Origin: Trichobilharzia szidati
Taxonomy: Eukaryota > Platyhelminthes > Trematoda > Strigeidida > Schistosomatidae
DNA: 64,000 bases
Assembly (NCBI GenBank): GCA_944472155.2
Contig: OX235275.1
Location: 29,254,865 to 29,318,864 of the forward strand
Direction of reading: 5' to 3'
Shown: positions 26,531 through 38,824 of the stretch, piece after piece
Layout of the letters: each line of letters begins with the position of its first letter
How positions within the stretch are numbered: the first letter of the stretch is position 1
The notes under the pieces: model-generated
Told to the model about the DNA's origin: nothing
Databases searched by the model: none
The model's input: only the letters and a program-made list of their open reading frames with translations
Position numbers and translations under genes: made by a program

Positions 26531-28729
26531 TGTTTCGTCGTTTTATATTGTATTCTCCTAGTGATCACCTATTTTATTTTGACTGTTATATTTTTTTAGT
26601 TTAGCCGAATTATTTTTTTTCTATTCTCTGTTATATTTTTCTCATATTTCTATCTACGTATTTTAAGTGATTACTATGACAATTTCTAACCCTCTTCTTC
26701 ACTCTAGGCCGTTTATTCGCCATCATCTCCGCATAGATTTTTCGCTATTCTTCACTGACTCGATATCACATTTTGAAAATATGCTAAAGTGACAACCTAT
26801 AAATCTCAAATCAAATAGGTGACAGTTAGGACTGATCACTTAAAGTTCATTTTGTCTGGTCAGCATAGTGTACGATGAATAGGAATGATATAATATCTGA
26901 CCTAAAAATCTAGAAAGCACCATTGTCTGCATGAAAACAACAGTGACAAATGAGAAGGATTTGAATATCATTTGCGTGCAACGGTTGAGTAGAGTTTCAA
27001 ACAGCATCATGATTATCTGTGTGAAACTTGGACACCCTGGGAGTGTTCATTTCTTTATCGACTTGCTCATAGGAGAGTGTCACAAAACAAAACCCATTAA
27101 GGTTGAAGAATATGAAGGCTAGATCAGGATTTCATGTGAACGATGATGATAGCGAGAGAGCATGTTTATCCCAAACCAATTGCAGTAGGAATCATTAGTC
27201 ACCATCTTTGAGAGAAACCTCTGTTGGATGAAAACCATCGCTTACCTAGGCAACATACACACAAGTGCTGGCAACTTAGATGACGGTTTCGAATCCAGTG
27301 GGGACTCGCGAATCGAAACTAAGCTTCATTACTATAAAATTGGTGTAAAAATATACTCAACTATGCATAAAGAACAAAACTGATTAGGTCAGTCTGTGCT
27401 CCCACATGGCTCTGCTACCCGCCATATTTCCAGTCTGCCACTGTTGACTTATTAACAGACGCTATTCTTTTATGTTTGAAATCAGATTTTGAGAGGAATA
27501 GTATAGGTGAACAGAAACTCTGTTGATAAACAGATCAATAATCTACCACTCGACAACTGCACAGAAATTGAGTAGAGATAAATTCATCAAACGAACACTG
27601 AAGAGATCGTTGAGTGACTTCATGCACCACGCTGTCAAGTATAAAATGGATTAGAAATGAGAAACTGATTTTCCGAGGGTAACGACGAAATTTTTTGAGG
27701 AAGAGGTAAAATCTTGTAGGCAGTCCTGAGGCCAGACAAAGATGACTTCAGATATAAGTCAAGATTGAGGTGGGTTTTTGAATTTATGTGTTTCACTCTG
27801 GATCCAAGGGAAGAAGAATATATTGAAAATAAAATCTAAAGCGAACCGCAGAAAGAGTTCACCCTTGATTGAGACCAAGGAACAGTATAAGCCTATATGG
27901 ATGCCTTCAAAAGTTGACCCTGCATTCGAACTTCACACTGCTAACTTGAAATGTTCGGCATTAAGTTGATGAGTTAGTGGGTTCCAGCAGATTATGAACT
28001 CGAATTTTGTATCCCAGTCAACAACAAGTCATAAAGTACCCGTTGACATGAAAGGCATCCATCTGTGATGTCTTACTTAGTTTTCGAGTACTTGATACAT
28101 TGGATAGAGTCTTCTATTCGCAGGTGTATATACTTTTCTGAGATAGACCTCACTACTGAATGTGTTCATCATTAGTCTTCAGTATTTATTTCACTCAGTG
28201 AATTGTTTTTCCTGAAGACTATTTGTAAGGATATATTTGAGTGAAGCACAGACGATGGTTTGAAAAAAATAAGGTGATACTATCGTTTATATCACTGGCT
28301 ACTCGTCAAATGCGTGCCGCCTAAAGTTGAATTAATCATGTTTATGCACTTTCAACCATGACATGATGTCAAATAAGACGAGTCTCGGAAATTCACAAAG
28401 AGTGCCAGTTTATTACACTTTACTGCACTTAACATAGAAGGCTGAGATTGAAACAAATAAAAACCAAATCTAATTGTTTGGTTGCAGTGGACAATGAGGT
28501 CCACAAAAGAAGTTTTTGGGAGGCTGCTAAGAAACTAAAAAGTTGTGTAACACCGTGACAAGTCCAACGCAAATCACAGACATACAAGACAACACCTTTT
28601 CCTGAACTGACAGAGTGTTGGAGCCATGAATTACATATTGAAGTGAAAGAGAGATTAGATACATAGAGTAACGCGGAGATAAACAAATGAAAAAAATCCA
28701 TAGAAAATAAGAAAGAATTCGAATGGATT
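26531..28729. other. Unique AT-rich DNA up to the palindrome boundary seen here
   Basis: There are no ORFs over about 90 aa and no recognisable family in either strand. The partner of this stretch, if the palindrome continues, would lie beyond the right end of the window. Confidence 0.5.
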
Positions 28730-28759
28730 CTAAGCGAAATAAGATGGGATTCGGATGTG

Positions 28760-29825
28760 TCATTTTCAAAGATACGATCCGTATCCTGTGAACCCTAGTT
28801 GGATGTCAGGTGGCGAAGTATATTCAATCTTGTCTGTGAATTTGTTGATTGAACAAACAAAGTATGAGTGTGGTATGAAATGCTGTCAGTATATTTCATG
28901 AGACAATTTTTGTGAGAATAATCACTTCGTTCCATGTGCATGTCTTCATCCTATAACTTCAATTTGACAGTTTGTTAGTGAAACTATCACAGAGGAGGCG
29001 TAAGAACGTGAAACAGTTTATCGGTTCAGCAGAATCATGGAAACACAGAAATACTTTTGTGGTGTTCATATCAAGAGAATATGGTGTGAGGTAGGTGGCA
29101 AAGACTCCATATCGCTTGCGCCAGAGACTGATCCGACAACACTGATATTCTAACTCCACAGGTGTGGACGAACATATACACATTCATCTCATCAAAGTAT
29201 CTCGCCAGAGAATGCAAGCCACAATGAACCACGTCAACGTGTGTCAATTTAAATCGAATTGAGTAACTTAAACGAAGGATGAATAATGAAGATCATGCAA
29301 AACTGCTGTAGCTAATACAAGAATGAATAAATAGTACTTGTGATTATTAATGTATGAATAGAAACCATATCTGAAATTTTCATCCGCCTATCTGCATATC
29401 ATAATCTCTTTCTCACTTCCATTCTCTTATCCACAGTTAATATTATTGAATAGAAATGTCCAATATGCTGTGCATGACCCTGAAACAAAGTCACCCATCA
29501 CACCATAACAATGATAAAAAATAATAAACATAAAACCTTATTAGACTTCCTCATTACTGGCTTACTTCTCTTATCATGTTAGCAACGTGAGTATGCGATA
29601 ATCTGATACGAGAACAATGCATTACATTGAATTTAATGCGACAGAAGACGCAGAAGAGTGTTAACCTGTGGTCAGATTCACGCTTTGTGGGTTAGCCACA
29701 CTGTCGTCTGTTGGAGGATGCGTGCTCACATGCAATTGTGTGAAGAAATGACATGCTAACATAACCGGGTTTCGCTTCCACAGAGAATATCAGTCCTCTG
29801 AATAACACAATTTCACGTTCATATT
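28760..29825 (+). repeat. Repeat family R, copy a (left arm)
   Basis: This is homologous, with clear divergence, to 34,640-35,525 in the same orientation. Anchors shared in order include AATAATCACTTC followed by CATCCTATAACTTCA, GACAGTTTGT-AGT, TATCATAATCT with a C/T-rich run, AATAGAAATGT, and GATTCACGCTTTGTGG through CAATTTCACG. Copy a has extra sequence around 29,490-29,660. Its function is unknown. Short ORFs in it are not conserved in length between copies. Confidence 0.75.
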
Positions 29826-29849
29826 GTTAGTGAGGGCGATAATGAAATA

Positions 29850-30405
29850 TCTCTGGTAGTTCAGCCTAGAGAGTCGCTGAGATTATTGTCATTTGGGACT
29901 GCAAAACAGTGGTGGTGGAGTGGTGAAGTGCTACTAAACCTCATGTACCATTATCAGCTCACCTCACACCTGACTAACAATTCAAATGATGAAGCATATA
30001 ACAAACAGGATATGTGAGACGAAGGATTCTCAGAGGTTATCACAAGTCATTGTGTATTGCGGTAGAGATGCCTGCACCCGTTCCGGGTGTACACTCCAGG
30101 TGATTATATCGATCGTTGATGACGTTGGTGTCCCATGGTTTTTAGTGGTAGCAAACAAGTACTCGGCAGGTTCAAAGTACTATTGACTAAACAATCATTT
30201 GCATATCGATCAGATGTCGTGATCTAGTTTGAATTGAATTACCTACTTCTAAATTATTGAGAGAGAAACATGTACGGATGGAACTATGCAATTTGCACGA
30301 CAAGATAATTCATCAAATTCTAATCGCTGAATAAGTTATTCGTGAATTCAACCTAGAAAAGAAGAAAAGGGTAGATGTGCAAAAACTGAATAAGTAAGAC
30401 ATTAG
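29850..30405. other. Arm DNA with no gene recognised (mirror 62,330-62,880)
   Basis: It contains a 66-codon ORF at 29,986-30,186, kept in the mirror arm at 62,544-62,744. The ORF has no recognisable domain, and its preservation is no better than that of the surrounding DNA. I see no other structure. Confidence 0.4.
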
Positions 30406-30409
30406 TGAG

Positions 30410-30690
30410 GATAGCAATGAACAGATGAAGTCAGAAAAGCGCTATAGAACAAATCACAAACAAAACGAGAGGGAACCAAATAGAAATGTTTAAGCAGTGA
30501 ACATTTTCCGACCTTGGCGGCCTGCTTAAATCTTGGGCTACCAAATACCTTTGTAATAGGACAAAAACCAATATGATATCACTTAATAAGTTTTTCTTTT
30601 CTTCTTTTGCAGAAACCAATACTAGCATAAACTCATTGGAACAAGAAGAGGAACGTTTAGCTGGACCTGTTTTAACAGATGATAACTAAC
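30410..30690 (+). pseudogene. Possible LINE ORF1 tail, left arm
   Basis: In the right arm the equivalent is open for 94 codons (62,041-62,325, minus strand) and lies just upstream of the LINE endonuclease in the same orientation. Here the frame is interrupted by a TGA shortly after the start. The visible residues (a segment with SDLGGLLKSW, then an acidic end) match no domain I recognise. It could equally be unrelated DNA next to the insertion. Confidence 0.3.
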
Positions 30691-31009
30691 TTGTAACCGC
30701 TTAATTTAAAACCTTGCATGCTGATAATATAGACCTTTCATCGCACTCTGCGTCTTCTTCTTTCTCTGTCTGTGACCGTGTGGAATACCTGTTACACCTT
30801 ATACATTACAAATCATATTGCATCTAATTGCTCATTTCCAATTCATTTTAAATAATTAAATCTTATTCAAATATGTCCTCTTATCGGATTATTTATTCTC
30901 GTGAGTATTTAATATCCTTAAAACCTACTGATCGGAAATGCCATAAAAAAGACAAAAAAAGCATCATGCCGAGTGGCAAAGAGCCTTAAAAAATACCCCT
31001 ATTCAATTT

Positions 31010-33678
31010 ATGACTGTTCCTGCAATCATGAGTATTAATTGTCGCTCCCTGCCAGACAAGATTAACTGTCTTCAATCACTTGTGTCTTCCATCATATATC
31101 GAAATACTGGGATCATATCACTTCAAGAAACATGGCTACATGATCCATACGATGACAATCCAGTGTACCTGCATGATTTCAAATTATTCAGACAAGATCG
31201 ATGCAGTTCTAGGAAGAAACGTGGTGGAGGTGTCGCCATCTTCATAAATTCACAATGGTGTACATCTAATAATGTATGTTTCAAATTCTCTAGAGAAAAT
31301 ATCGACTGCCTCACCAATAAATGTCGACCTAAACATTTGTCAAAATATAACTACATATATATCTCGAACATTTATATTGCGCCTGGATGCAATTCCACTG
31401 AATTGTCTTTATTTGCGGATGAATTTACCTCCTTTGCTGCCACCTCCTTCGGAAACTCGTTGTCTATTGTTACTGGAGATTTCAATTCTAGTGATCACAA
31501 TTTCCTTATTTCACTTGGTCATGATAACATTGTCAACTTCCCGACTCGAATGGATAATATTCTAGATCTTGTGTTCACAAATGACATAGGAATATTTGAA
31601 GCTCGGAAAAGAGCCCCACTACTTAACTCTGATCACTGCATCATAAGAGTATTGCCCAAGGTATATGGAAAGCTGCACAAAAGGGTCTTCTCCCACCTTG
31701 GAAAGAAAACACAACACAGATGTTATTCACATGATAACATACAGAATCTAAGGACAATCTTAAAAGACACAAACTGGGACCTGTTTACTGAACAAGCTCT
31801 TGACAACACAATTAGTAACATAACACATTATCTCAATTTCTGTCTTGATGTTTGTTGTCCAAAAGAGACAAACTACCTAAAGTTCGACCGCTTCTCTTCT
31901 TCTCAACACAAAAAGCTTCGCCGTGAAAAAGAGAGAGAGGTTGTACAAAATGAGAAATAAATCTGGTGTTAAGAGAATGAACACTTTGATTAAAGCCGAA
32001 TTACAAAGACTAAATGCTCTCTATAACCAGAAGTTTCTTTCATGTAAATCCTCATCTAATATGTGGAAGCTATTAAAGGAAATCACAGGTGGTAAGCAAA
32101 TTATGAATGATACTTCTGTCGATGTTGATATGCTTAATAAATCCTTCATATGTATCCCTGCAGATGTTATGATTCCCAAATCTAATAGTATAAATAATGA
32201 CTGCTTTTCATGTTTTAACACGAATGATGTCCTCAAGTGTCTTCAATCTCTCAAACCTACCCAGTCCCTTGGTCCTGATGGAGTTCCTGCTGTTATCCTT
32301 AAGAAGTGTGCTGACATCTTATGTTACCCATTAACCGACATTTTCAATGAATTGTTTTCCAAAACTATTTTCCTGACTCATGGAAAAATATCAAGGTTGT
32401 TCCAGTGCCCAAATCAACAAGTGGACCTACTGTCAAGTTTAGACCCATTGCTATTACCTCACCTTTTTTAAAAGTTATGGAAAGACTTATTTTACTTAAT
32501 CTTGAACCCTCTTTAAAGCCTTTTAACGACCCCAACCAGTTTGCCTATAAACATAGTAGGTGCACCCTAGATGCCGCTGTAGTTCTATATCATAATATAG
32601 TCTCTAGTTTAGATAGAGGAGCCAAATATGTTCGGTGTGCCTTCCTTGATTACACATCTGCATTTGACTCTGTACCTAGGTCTCTCTTGCCAAGTAAGCT
32701 TGCTGCAACACAGACTGAGAGCTGGACAAATAAATGGTTGCATTCCTATTTTTCTGATAGGAAGCAGTACACCGTCTACAATGGAAAGTATCCACTACCT
32801 CACTTACTTTAGCTGGTGTTCCTCAAGGTGCTGTTCTTTCTCCTTTTCTGTTTTCTTTTTTCTTACATGACTTGCCCTATTCTGATGTAGCCAATTTTGT
32901 CAAGTGTGCTGATGACCTCTCTGTGTCTATGCCTGTCAACTCTCGGTCAGATTGTTCCAAATTAAATAACTTTCTCTCGGAAATTAGTCAGTGGTCCTCT
33001 TCAAACGGTCTTAAGCTGAATCCGTCTAAGTGTCAGGTAGTAAATTCCACTTTCAGACGAAAAAGTTACCTACAACAACTAGCTAGCTCACATGGTCCCA
33101 CTACCATTGACGGCATAGAGGTTGAAACTACATCATATCTCAAGTACCTTGGACTGAGTATTTCCTCCGATCTTTCCTGGTCCTCTCACATCTTTCTAGT
33201 GACTAGAAAGATGTTTCGCTTAACGTTCTACCTTAGGAAGTTTAGGCAGTCTGGTATAAAGCAGTCTTTGCTTTCTCAGTTTGTCAACTCTTGCATTCTA
33301 CCCATCCCTATTTACTGCTCCCCATTAATCTTTCCTGGACTACTTAAGAAAGACTTTGCTTTGCTGCTAAGGGCACTAAAAGCTGTTGGTAGGGCAAGTG
33401 GGATTTCGTTAAACCAACTGGTTAATACAATTGTGGATAGACAAATAATGTCATGTAAGAAACTTGTAAATTGTACATTTTTAGACCCCGAACACCCTCT
33501 CCATACGCAGCTCTCTCCTTGCATTTCATCTGGTAGAACTAGAAGTAACTATAGGAAGCTATATGCCAGGACTACAAAGTACAAAAACTCCACAATACCT
33601 TATCTGGCACAGCTGTTATGTGATGAGAAATCCGTTAGGTATGACACGATCAACTTACTGCGGCACTCTAACAAATAG
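31010..33678 (+). pseudogene. LINE ORF2 remains: endonuclease and reverse transcriptase in four frame segments
   Basis: Segment 31,010-31,960 is the endonuclease, with the Asn in SINCRSL, the Glu in LQETW, GDFN, and SDHC near its end. Segment 31,923-32,471 is the linker up to the frameshift. Segment 32,405-32,812 is the RT start (LDYTSAFDSV). Segment 32,872-33,678 carries CADD and the thumb region (LNPSKC, KYLGLSIS). The GVPQG region lies across 32,813-32,870, where the frame is lost. In an active element this protein would nick target DNA and prime reverse transcription. This copy cannot do so. Confidence 0.9.
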
Positions 33679-33956
33679 TTCCCATTAGCTTTTGTTCTCT
33701 TTTCTTTGTTACTATTATATTGTTGCTCATATATTCTATTACACACTAATTTTATATATCATATCCTGTGGTGCATTGTTTAAATATGTGAATGCAATGC
33801 TGTTCTTTTTTATTTCTTTTATTTATCTTTTTTCTTTTTGTTGTTGTTGCTTTTTATTTTTAAAATCTTATAAAATTTATGAGGTAATTAGATGTAATAT
33901 TGTAATGCACGCTGAAAATTCCATGCCTGTACCACAAATACTGTTTGGAATAAGGC

Positions 33957-33975
33957 TATTATTATTATTATTATT
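33957..33975 (+). repeat. TTA microsatellite at LINE 3' end
   Basis: A TTA run directly follows GGAATAAGGC. Simple 3' repeats of this type terminate many CR1/Jockey-group LINEs and mark the 3' end of this copy. Confidence 0.85.
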
Positions 33976-33980
33976 GAAAA

Positions 33981-34639
33981 ATACAACAAATCCAAAAAAT
34001 CACGCATGAATGATACTGCACCGAAAACATTATTGGCAGATGTGAAAAGTGGAATTTCATGAGTTTGTCGACCCAGGGAAACTCATAATTTCCCCGTGCT
34101 CCTCAACTTCTACGAAAGATACCTTCTCACTCCAGTAAAAAACACGATCACTAGATAGACCAGAATATGTTACACTTATGAAGCAACCAAACACATTGAA
34201 AAAGATCTCAGTGTTGATTCACTTTCAACAGTATCACTCATCTGATCTCACAGATGGCATCATTAACTGTCATTGAATTAGCCACCTTTGTACAAATACA
34301 CACGGATAGATAGGTTGTGTTAATAGAGAGGAATTAAGTAATTGTGGGGGAAGTGAATGCATGTGAAAGAAATTGATGATTATCAGCATGTTGTGTACAA
34401 AGCTGAGGATTCTAAATAAAATAATACTCAAATTCTCAAAATATTTGAAAAATACTGTCGATATGGTGTAGATCATTCGAAGAGGAGGTAAGAGAATATG
34501 GACGATCGTGCGGTCAGCTGAACAAGACAGCACAGAAAACCAATGAGGGAAGCTGTGTAGTTGAAGCCGTATGCTGCACTCAGAACACAAGGGAACAGTA
34601 AAGTAAATGAAACAATAGTGATGATGATGAAGAATTAAA
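33981..34639. other. Arm DNA between LINE and repeat R, nothing recognised (mirror 58,095-58,740)
   Basis: This is AT-rich sequence. The ORF at 34,270-34,692 on the minus strand is 140 codons but is hydrophobic and low in complexity. In the mirror arm it is split by a frameshift into two overlapping frames (58,028-58,249 and 58,141-58,452). I do not support it as a gene. Confidence 0.45.
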
Positions 34640-35525
34640 ATAATGTGCTCCCATTTCAGAGAAGTGTGTTCAATATGTTGACAAACTATCAAAGTATAAG
34701 TCTGTTCTCAAATTTTGTCAGCATATTCGGTGAGTTTTACATAGGGGAATAATCACTTCTTTCCATATGCGTGTCTCCATCCTATAACTTCACCGACGAC
34801 TATCCGACATAAAGTGTGATTCAATAGTGTGGAAACAGATAGTCTAATGTTTGATGACAGAGGCAAATTATTGATGGCATAGTTAATATTAAGTTCACAG
34901 ATAACACAAAGATGTTTCTTTGCCTGGCCAGCTGGTCGTAGTTTACACTTCGTGTAGAGGCAATTATTGGAAATCACAACTGGCGTCATAATAATACCAT
35001 ATGTTATTGAGCGAGTGAGTGAGTGAGCGAATCATGTTGAATTCTACGGTTGATCAGGAATGTTTGCTGACAGTTTGTGAGTAAGAAACCAGAGCCAGAG
35101 CAGCAGCGTGAAACCATTCATTGCTTAAGCAGAAAAATGCAACAACACAATTACACTTGTAGTGTTCACATCGAAACATTGTCTTAGGAGGAGTGTGGCA
35201 ATCACTGTGAATAGTCTTCGTTAGTAGTTGATTAGATAACACCACCATTTGAACTCTACGAGTGTTGCACCGCGCACACAAACATCTGTATATCATAATC
35301 TGTTTCTCGCTTTTATTCTCTTCTCTTCTCTACGGTCATCATTTATAAATAGAAATGTGACATATGCTGTGTGGTAAGATTCACGCTTTGTGGATTAGGA
35401 ACACTGTCATCTGTTGGTGAATGAGCGCTTACCTGTAATTGTGTGATGAAATGACCTGTAAACAAATACTGGGTTGTCGCTTTCACAGGGATCATTAGTT
35501 GCCTGAATAATACAATTTCACGAAA
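34640..35525 (+). repeat. Repeat family R, copy b (left arm)
   Basis: This is the second, diverged direct copy of the block at 28,760-29,825. Relative to copy a it has about 270 bp of extra sequence near 34,795-35,065, which includes a GAGT microsatellite (about 35,010-35,030). The Penelope-like relic abuts its end at about 35,530. Confidence 0.75.
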
Positions 35526-35587
35526 CCATTCATTATAATAAAGGTTTTTGTATTTCCCAATGAATGAAAAACAAAACGATATTGTTT

Positions 35588-35636
35588 TTTACTGACGTTT
35601 CGCTATTTAATGCTAACAGCTTTATCAAAGTATTAT
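35588..35636 (-). ncRNA. Degenerate hammerhead-like motif of Penelope-like element, left arm
   Basis: On the minus strand TACT and AGTA can form a short stem I. The expected CTGATGA box reads TTGATAA, with two changes. Stem II is GCTGTT/AATAGC with a 7-nt loop, followed by a perfect GAAA box, then a minimal stem III (AC/GT) and the C of a GTC cleavage triplet. The altered CTGATGA box should abolish catalysis. Hammerheads are known in the terminal repeats of Penelope-like elements, which fits the position downstream of the endonuclease. Confidence 0.55.
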
Positions 35637-35977
35637 TAAACCGGAATTTACAAAATCTCAGCATATATATAACAAACAGTTAGGGGGTGAGAAAATAGAC
35701 ATAGGTCAAGTTAAAGGGACATATTGAAAGTAAAAATAGCGATGAAGATAACTATACCAAATAACAAAGGTAATAGTATGTCTGTTATGGTATCGAAATA
35801 AATTTTACTAACTTGATCATCGTTCGTCTGTTTGGGGGCATTTTTAGTTGTCAAGTTGGTGAATTGGTAAAGATAACAAAACCATCATGTGTAGATTGTT
35901 AGATTTGATAAGTGTATAAGATTATAAAAGCAGCGTGTGTTTACATAATGAAAGTGCTTATCACATTCGTGTTCGTT

Positions 35978-36457
35978 TTGTCACTTGATGGGGGGGAGGG
36001 AGGTGTTGTAACCAGGTCAGATTCTGTTTTAGTCCATCATTCCTATTCAGGCAATTTTGATTCCACTTGATATGAAGTGCTTCTGATATTAGACGTTCTT
36101 TGTGATTTCTGAAGTTTTTCTGGATTATTTCAACATTGTCAAAATCAATTTTGTGGCCTGATTCTATAGCATGTAGACCTATGGCTGATGATTTTTCAAG
36201 TCTTTGTAGTTCAACAGGATTTCTCGGTGGTCGAAGAGATGCTCTACGGTGTTCATTTCCTCTGATCTTGATTTCTCAAGATGTTTGTCCAATGTATATC
36301 GCATCACATTCCAAGCATTTTATTTTATAGACACAATTAGATAGTGAATCTTTAGGGATTTGGTCTTTTATATGGACAAGGTTGCTTTGAAGTGTGTCTG
36401 ATGTTTTGAAGAAAACTCTAATATCGAGCTGATTGAGTACTCTTCTGATATCGTCTG
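35978..36457 (-). pseudogene. GIY-YIG endonuclease domain of a Penelope-like element (left arm)
   Basis: This is the mirror of 56,270-56,748 with the same TGA after YIGQTS and the same motif series. Single-base differences from the right copy exist, for example in the stretch of G's near 35,990. Confidence 0.85.
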
Positions 36458-36479
36458 ACGTCTCTTCTCTTCTTCACGA

Positions 36480-37227
36480 AACCATTGTGACATGTGTATT
36501 GTTTAAGGCATTCGGTGTGATGACAGTATTTCGGATGAAATTCCTGCTCGGCAAATTATTTGGATGTTGTGCTCTGCATTTTTCCCAGGTGACTCAAGCT
36601 TCTTACTGCCAAATATTTGCGAGAAAGTCTGTGCACACTCATTTTTCACACTCATAGTATTCCCTAGACGGATTGATTCATGAAATACCACACGAAAAGG
36701 CGTCAGACTGTCAGTTTACATGGTGAAGGTGCTTCTAGTGTATGACAACATGAGAACGATATCGGGAGCATTTCCAAAGTAAATGAATTCGAATCAGGCT
36801 ACTGAATGTTGTTCGGTAGTCTGTTTGAAGAGCATAAGTGGCACTGCAATATGGTGCACACATCAGTCGCACCTTATGTATCCTGGTCACGATGACATTT
36901 TTCATCCAGGGCAAGAGTGATTTTTGACTGTAAAACTTTCCTCCTTCCATGCATTCAAAGTAACAATTACCGTAATCATAGTGACTTTCACATAGGATCC
37001 AGTGTCAAGCTATCAAAACGATCCTTCTCAAAATTAATACAATTCCTAGTAGCAGCAGAGTCGCCTTTATTTGCTGACGTACTGAAAAAATGGCGGTTTA
37101 TCTTTCTGTGGTTGTTCCAGTGCCTGTCACTCAATTCTGCCCGTGTCGAGGAAATTTCACACCTGATCTATCGATGCGGGCAAAATCGCATGTTTTATAT
37201 TGCTTGCCATTTCAGCTGTTACACACC
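36480..37227. other. Arm DNA with no gene recognised (mirror 55,499-56,235)
   Basis: This stretch lies upstream of the Penelope-like fragment and before the foldback element. The ORF at 36,917-37,243 (108 codons) has a 115-codon mirror at 55,462-55,809 on the minus strand with different ends. It has no recognisable domain. It could contain further decayed Penelope-like sequence, but I cannot read any motif. Confidence 0.4.
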
Positions 37228-37465
37228 ATCTCATTTCGACTGAGGTTCACGATTGACAGATTAGCGGCACATGTTTGTAGGAAATTATGAAGGCCTCCTC
37301 ATAATTACTCCCTGAATAGTGCCTTGAAGATGCTGTATATCGCAGGTCTCAAATGAAATTCATGAATTGTAATAAGCCTGCAGTCAGCAACTAGGGAGAC
37401 TCAGTGTGAGATTTCGTTACGTACCTTATATATATTCCGCCCAACGAGGTAGCTCATATGATCAA
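37228..37465 (+). repeat. Inverted terminus, left copy of the foldback element
   Basis: This pairs with 38,825-39,062 in reverse complement over nearly its whole length with scattered mismatches and a small indel near GAGGTAGCTC / GAGGAAGTAGCTC. Confidence 0.85.
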
Positions 37466-37806
37466 TGGCTTTTCTAACATTCGCAGTTATACGAACTGAC
37501 TGCAGTTGCGACTTTTGTGGAAGATGATTAAAAAGCAGTCGATGATTGACGCGGCTTTGAAATATTGCCTGTGCAAGCCTTAATAAAAATGAAAAATTGA
37601 TCCAGATTGTTTACTGATTTGTGCTGGTGTTAGGACGTGACAGTTGCCAAGCAGAATCTCGCCACTACTCGTTATCATTGTTTTTGTCCCCCTGTCATCT
37701 GTTTGGGACATAGGAATTCAACAACCTGTTCCATTTGGTTTTCGTGACTCACAGTGCATATTTCTCCCTCATACAGAGAAAGTGACTGACCCAGCATGGA
37801 TGGTAA

Positions 37807-38043
37807 GCATTCAAATCTTTTTGTTTATCTGGAGTCAGCGCTGAAGATTTTCAAACTGGCTTCAGAAGGATGGAGGCTCATGAGAAGCAAACTTCATTGG
37901 CCGTACGCGACATCAAGTCCACAGACGTGTTCCGGAACATTGTCCAGGTTGCTTACCCAGAGGAGCAAAGAAGAATAGTGACAGGCAGTTCCATCCTCGA
38001 ACACCTCGTCAACCCTGGATATCGAGCACACCCAATCGCATGA
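37807..38043 (+). CDS. Unrecognised open stretch, 57 codons from ATG at 37,870
   Basis: The frame is open from 37,807 to the TGA at 38,041-38,043. The first ATG (37,870) starts MEAHEKQTSLAVRDIKSTD, and the region ends NPGYRAHPIA. Composition is protein-like: charged, balanced, with motifs such as VAYPEEQRR. That is unlike the hydrophobic AT-driven ORFs around it. It is intact and virtually unchanged in the mirror arm. I do not recognise the family. It may be an exon captured by the foldback element, a transposon protein fragment, or chance. Confidence 0.3.
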   Translation, partial: AFKSFCLSGVSAEDFQTGFRRMEAHEKQTSLAVRDIKSTDVFRNIVQVAYPEEQRRIVTGSSILEHLVNPGYRAHPIA

Positions 38044-38574
38044 ATGTTTCACATTGACACGAAGAGTTTCTCATTATTGTACAAAAGGGACTTCGCATAT
38101 GTCATCCGTACAAAGCTGAATCATCGGCTATTCTGGATCTGAAACCGGACGCCTGCATTTAAAAGCACTACATGCATTCGCCCACCTCACCTTGACCAGA
38201 GTAAAGTTCTTATTATTATTTTGATTCTTTTTATTCTGTAAGCCTACTAATAACATCTGTGTTAATAATAGTGTTAATGTCATTATTCTTCCCATCATCT
38301 AAATTTTTTGTCACTCTACTACTGTTTATTATTACCATAGAATTTGCACTCAGATTTTATGTAAGAACACTTTGTTGTCTTTGCATTAGATCCTGTGCAC
38401 AATCAGACACAATCATATTGATCAGTCATTTTCTCACACTTAATACGCCATTCAGACTTCTGCCATTTTCTTACTTTCAAATAGTCATTCCCTCCAAGTT
38501 GCAACACACATCACGCAGTACGCTTTCGAGTACAAATATCAGCAGTATCTGATTGGTTATAGGATTTGTTTGCA

Positions 38575-38760
38575 TTATATAATAACGATTACACAGCTTA
38601 TGAAAATGAATCGTCGAAAAGCGGATTTTCTTCGTTGTTTACGTTCTTCTGTTGTGACGAATGTCTGGCTAGTGTTTCCAATCCTCTCTGGTTTGACATC
38701 TGCATCCGTTCCACCTGTATATGGTTGAAACGATGCTTCCTGGACAGTGAAGCGAAGCAA
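38575..38760 (-). pseudogene. RTE-type reverse transcriptase scrap, left arm
   Basis: On the minus strand the residues EASFQPYTGGTDADVKPERIG resemble the RT thumb region of flatworm RTE (SR2-like) elements, where a (F)xYLGS...GGxDxDVKxRIxKA signature occurs. Only about 30 codons are readable. It is a small decayed fragment. Confidence 0.55.
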
Positions 38761-38824
38761 GTGACCTCTTTCGAATTTCCACCGTTGACAGTGACGCCAT
38801 TACCCAGAAATTTATGAAGAGCTC

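Larger units (their letters stand above)
30410..33980 (+). mobile_element. Non-LTR retrotransposon (CR1/Jockey-like LINE), left copy, dead
   Basis: It is an APE-type endonuclease followed by reverse transcriptase, ending in AATAAGGC and a TTA microsatellite (33,957-33,975). The 5' boundary is uncertain. The stretch 30,410-30,690 upstream is co-oriented and may be the tail of ORF1. The body is broken by at least three frame-disrupting lesions. One near 32,370 is shared with the right-arm copy, a GA-run change near 31,935 is private, and a one-base loss near 32,790 is private and gives a stop. CR1/Jockey-like is the best fit from the endonuclease plus RT order and motif spacing. The exact clade needs a tree. 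Confidence 0.9.
35530..36480 (-). mobile_element. Penelope-like element 3' fragment, left arm, dead
   Basis: Read on the minus strand, it begins in the linker that follows the RT of Penelope-like elements, continues through a GIY-YIG endonuclease, and ends in a 3' untranslated stretch with a hammerhead-like remnant near 35,588-35,636. The terminus lies near 35,530, where repeat R resumes. The RT itself is not visible. An in-frame TGA sits right after the YIGQTS motif at the same place as in the right arm, so the copy was dead before arm duplication. Confidence 0.85.

Noticed and set aside
34270..34692. 140-codon minus-strand ORF
   Set aside because: It is hydrophobic and low in complexity, and the mirror arm copy is frameshifted. 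It has no motif.
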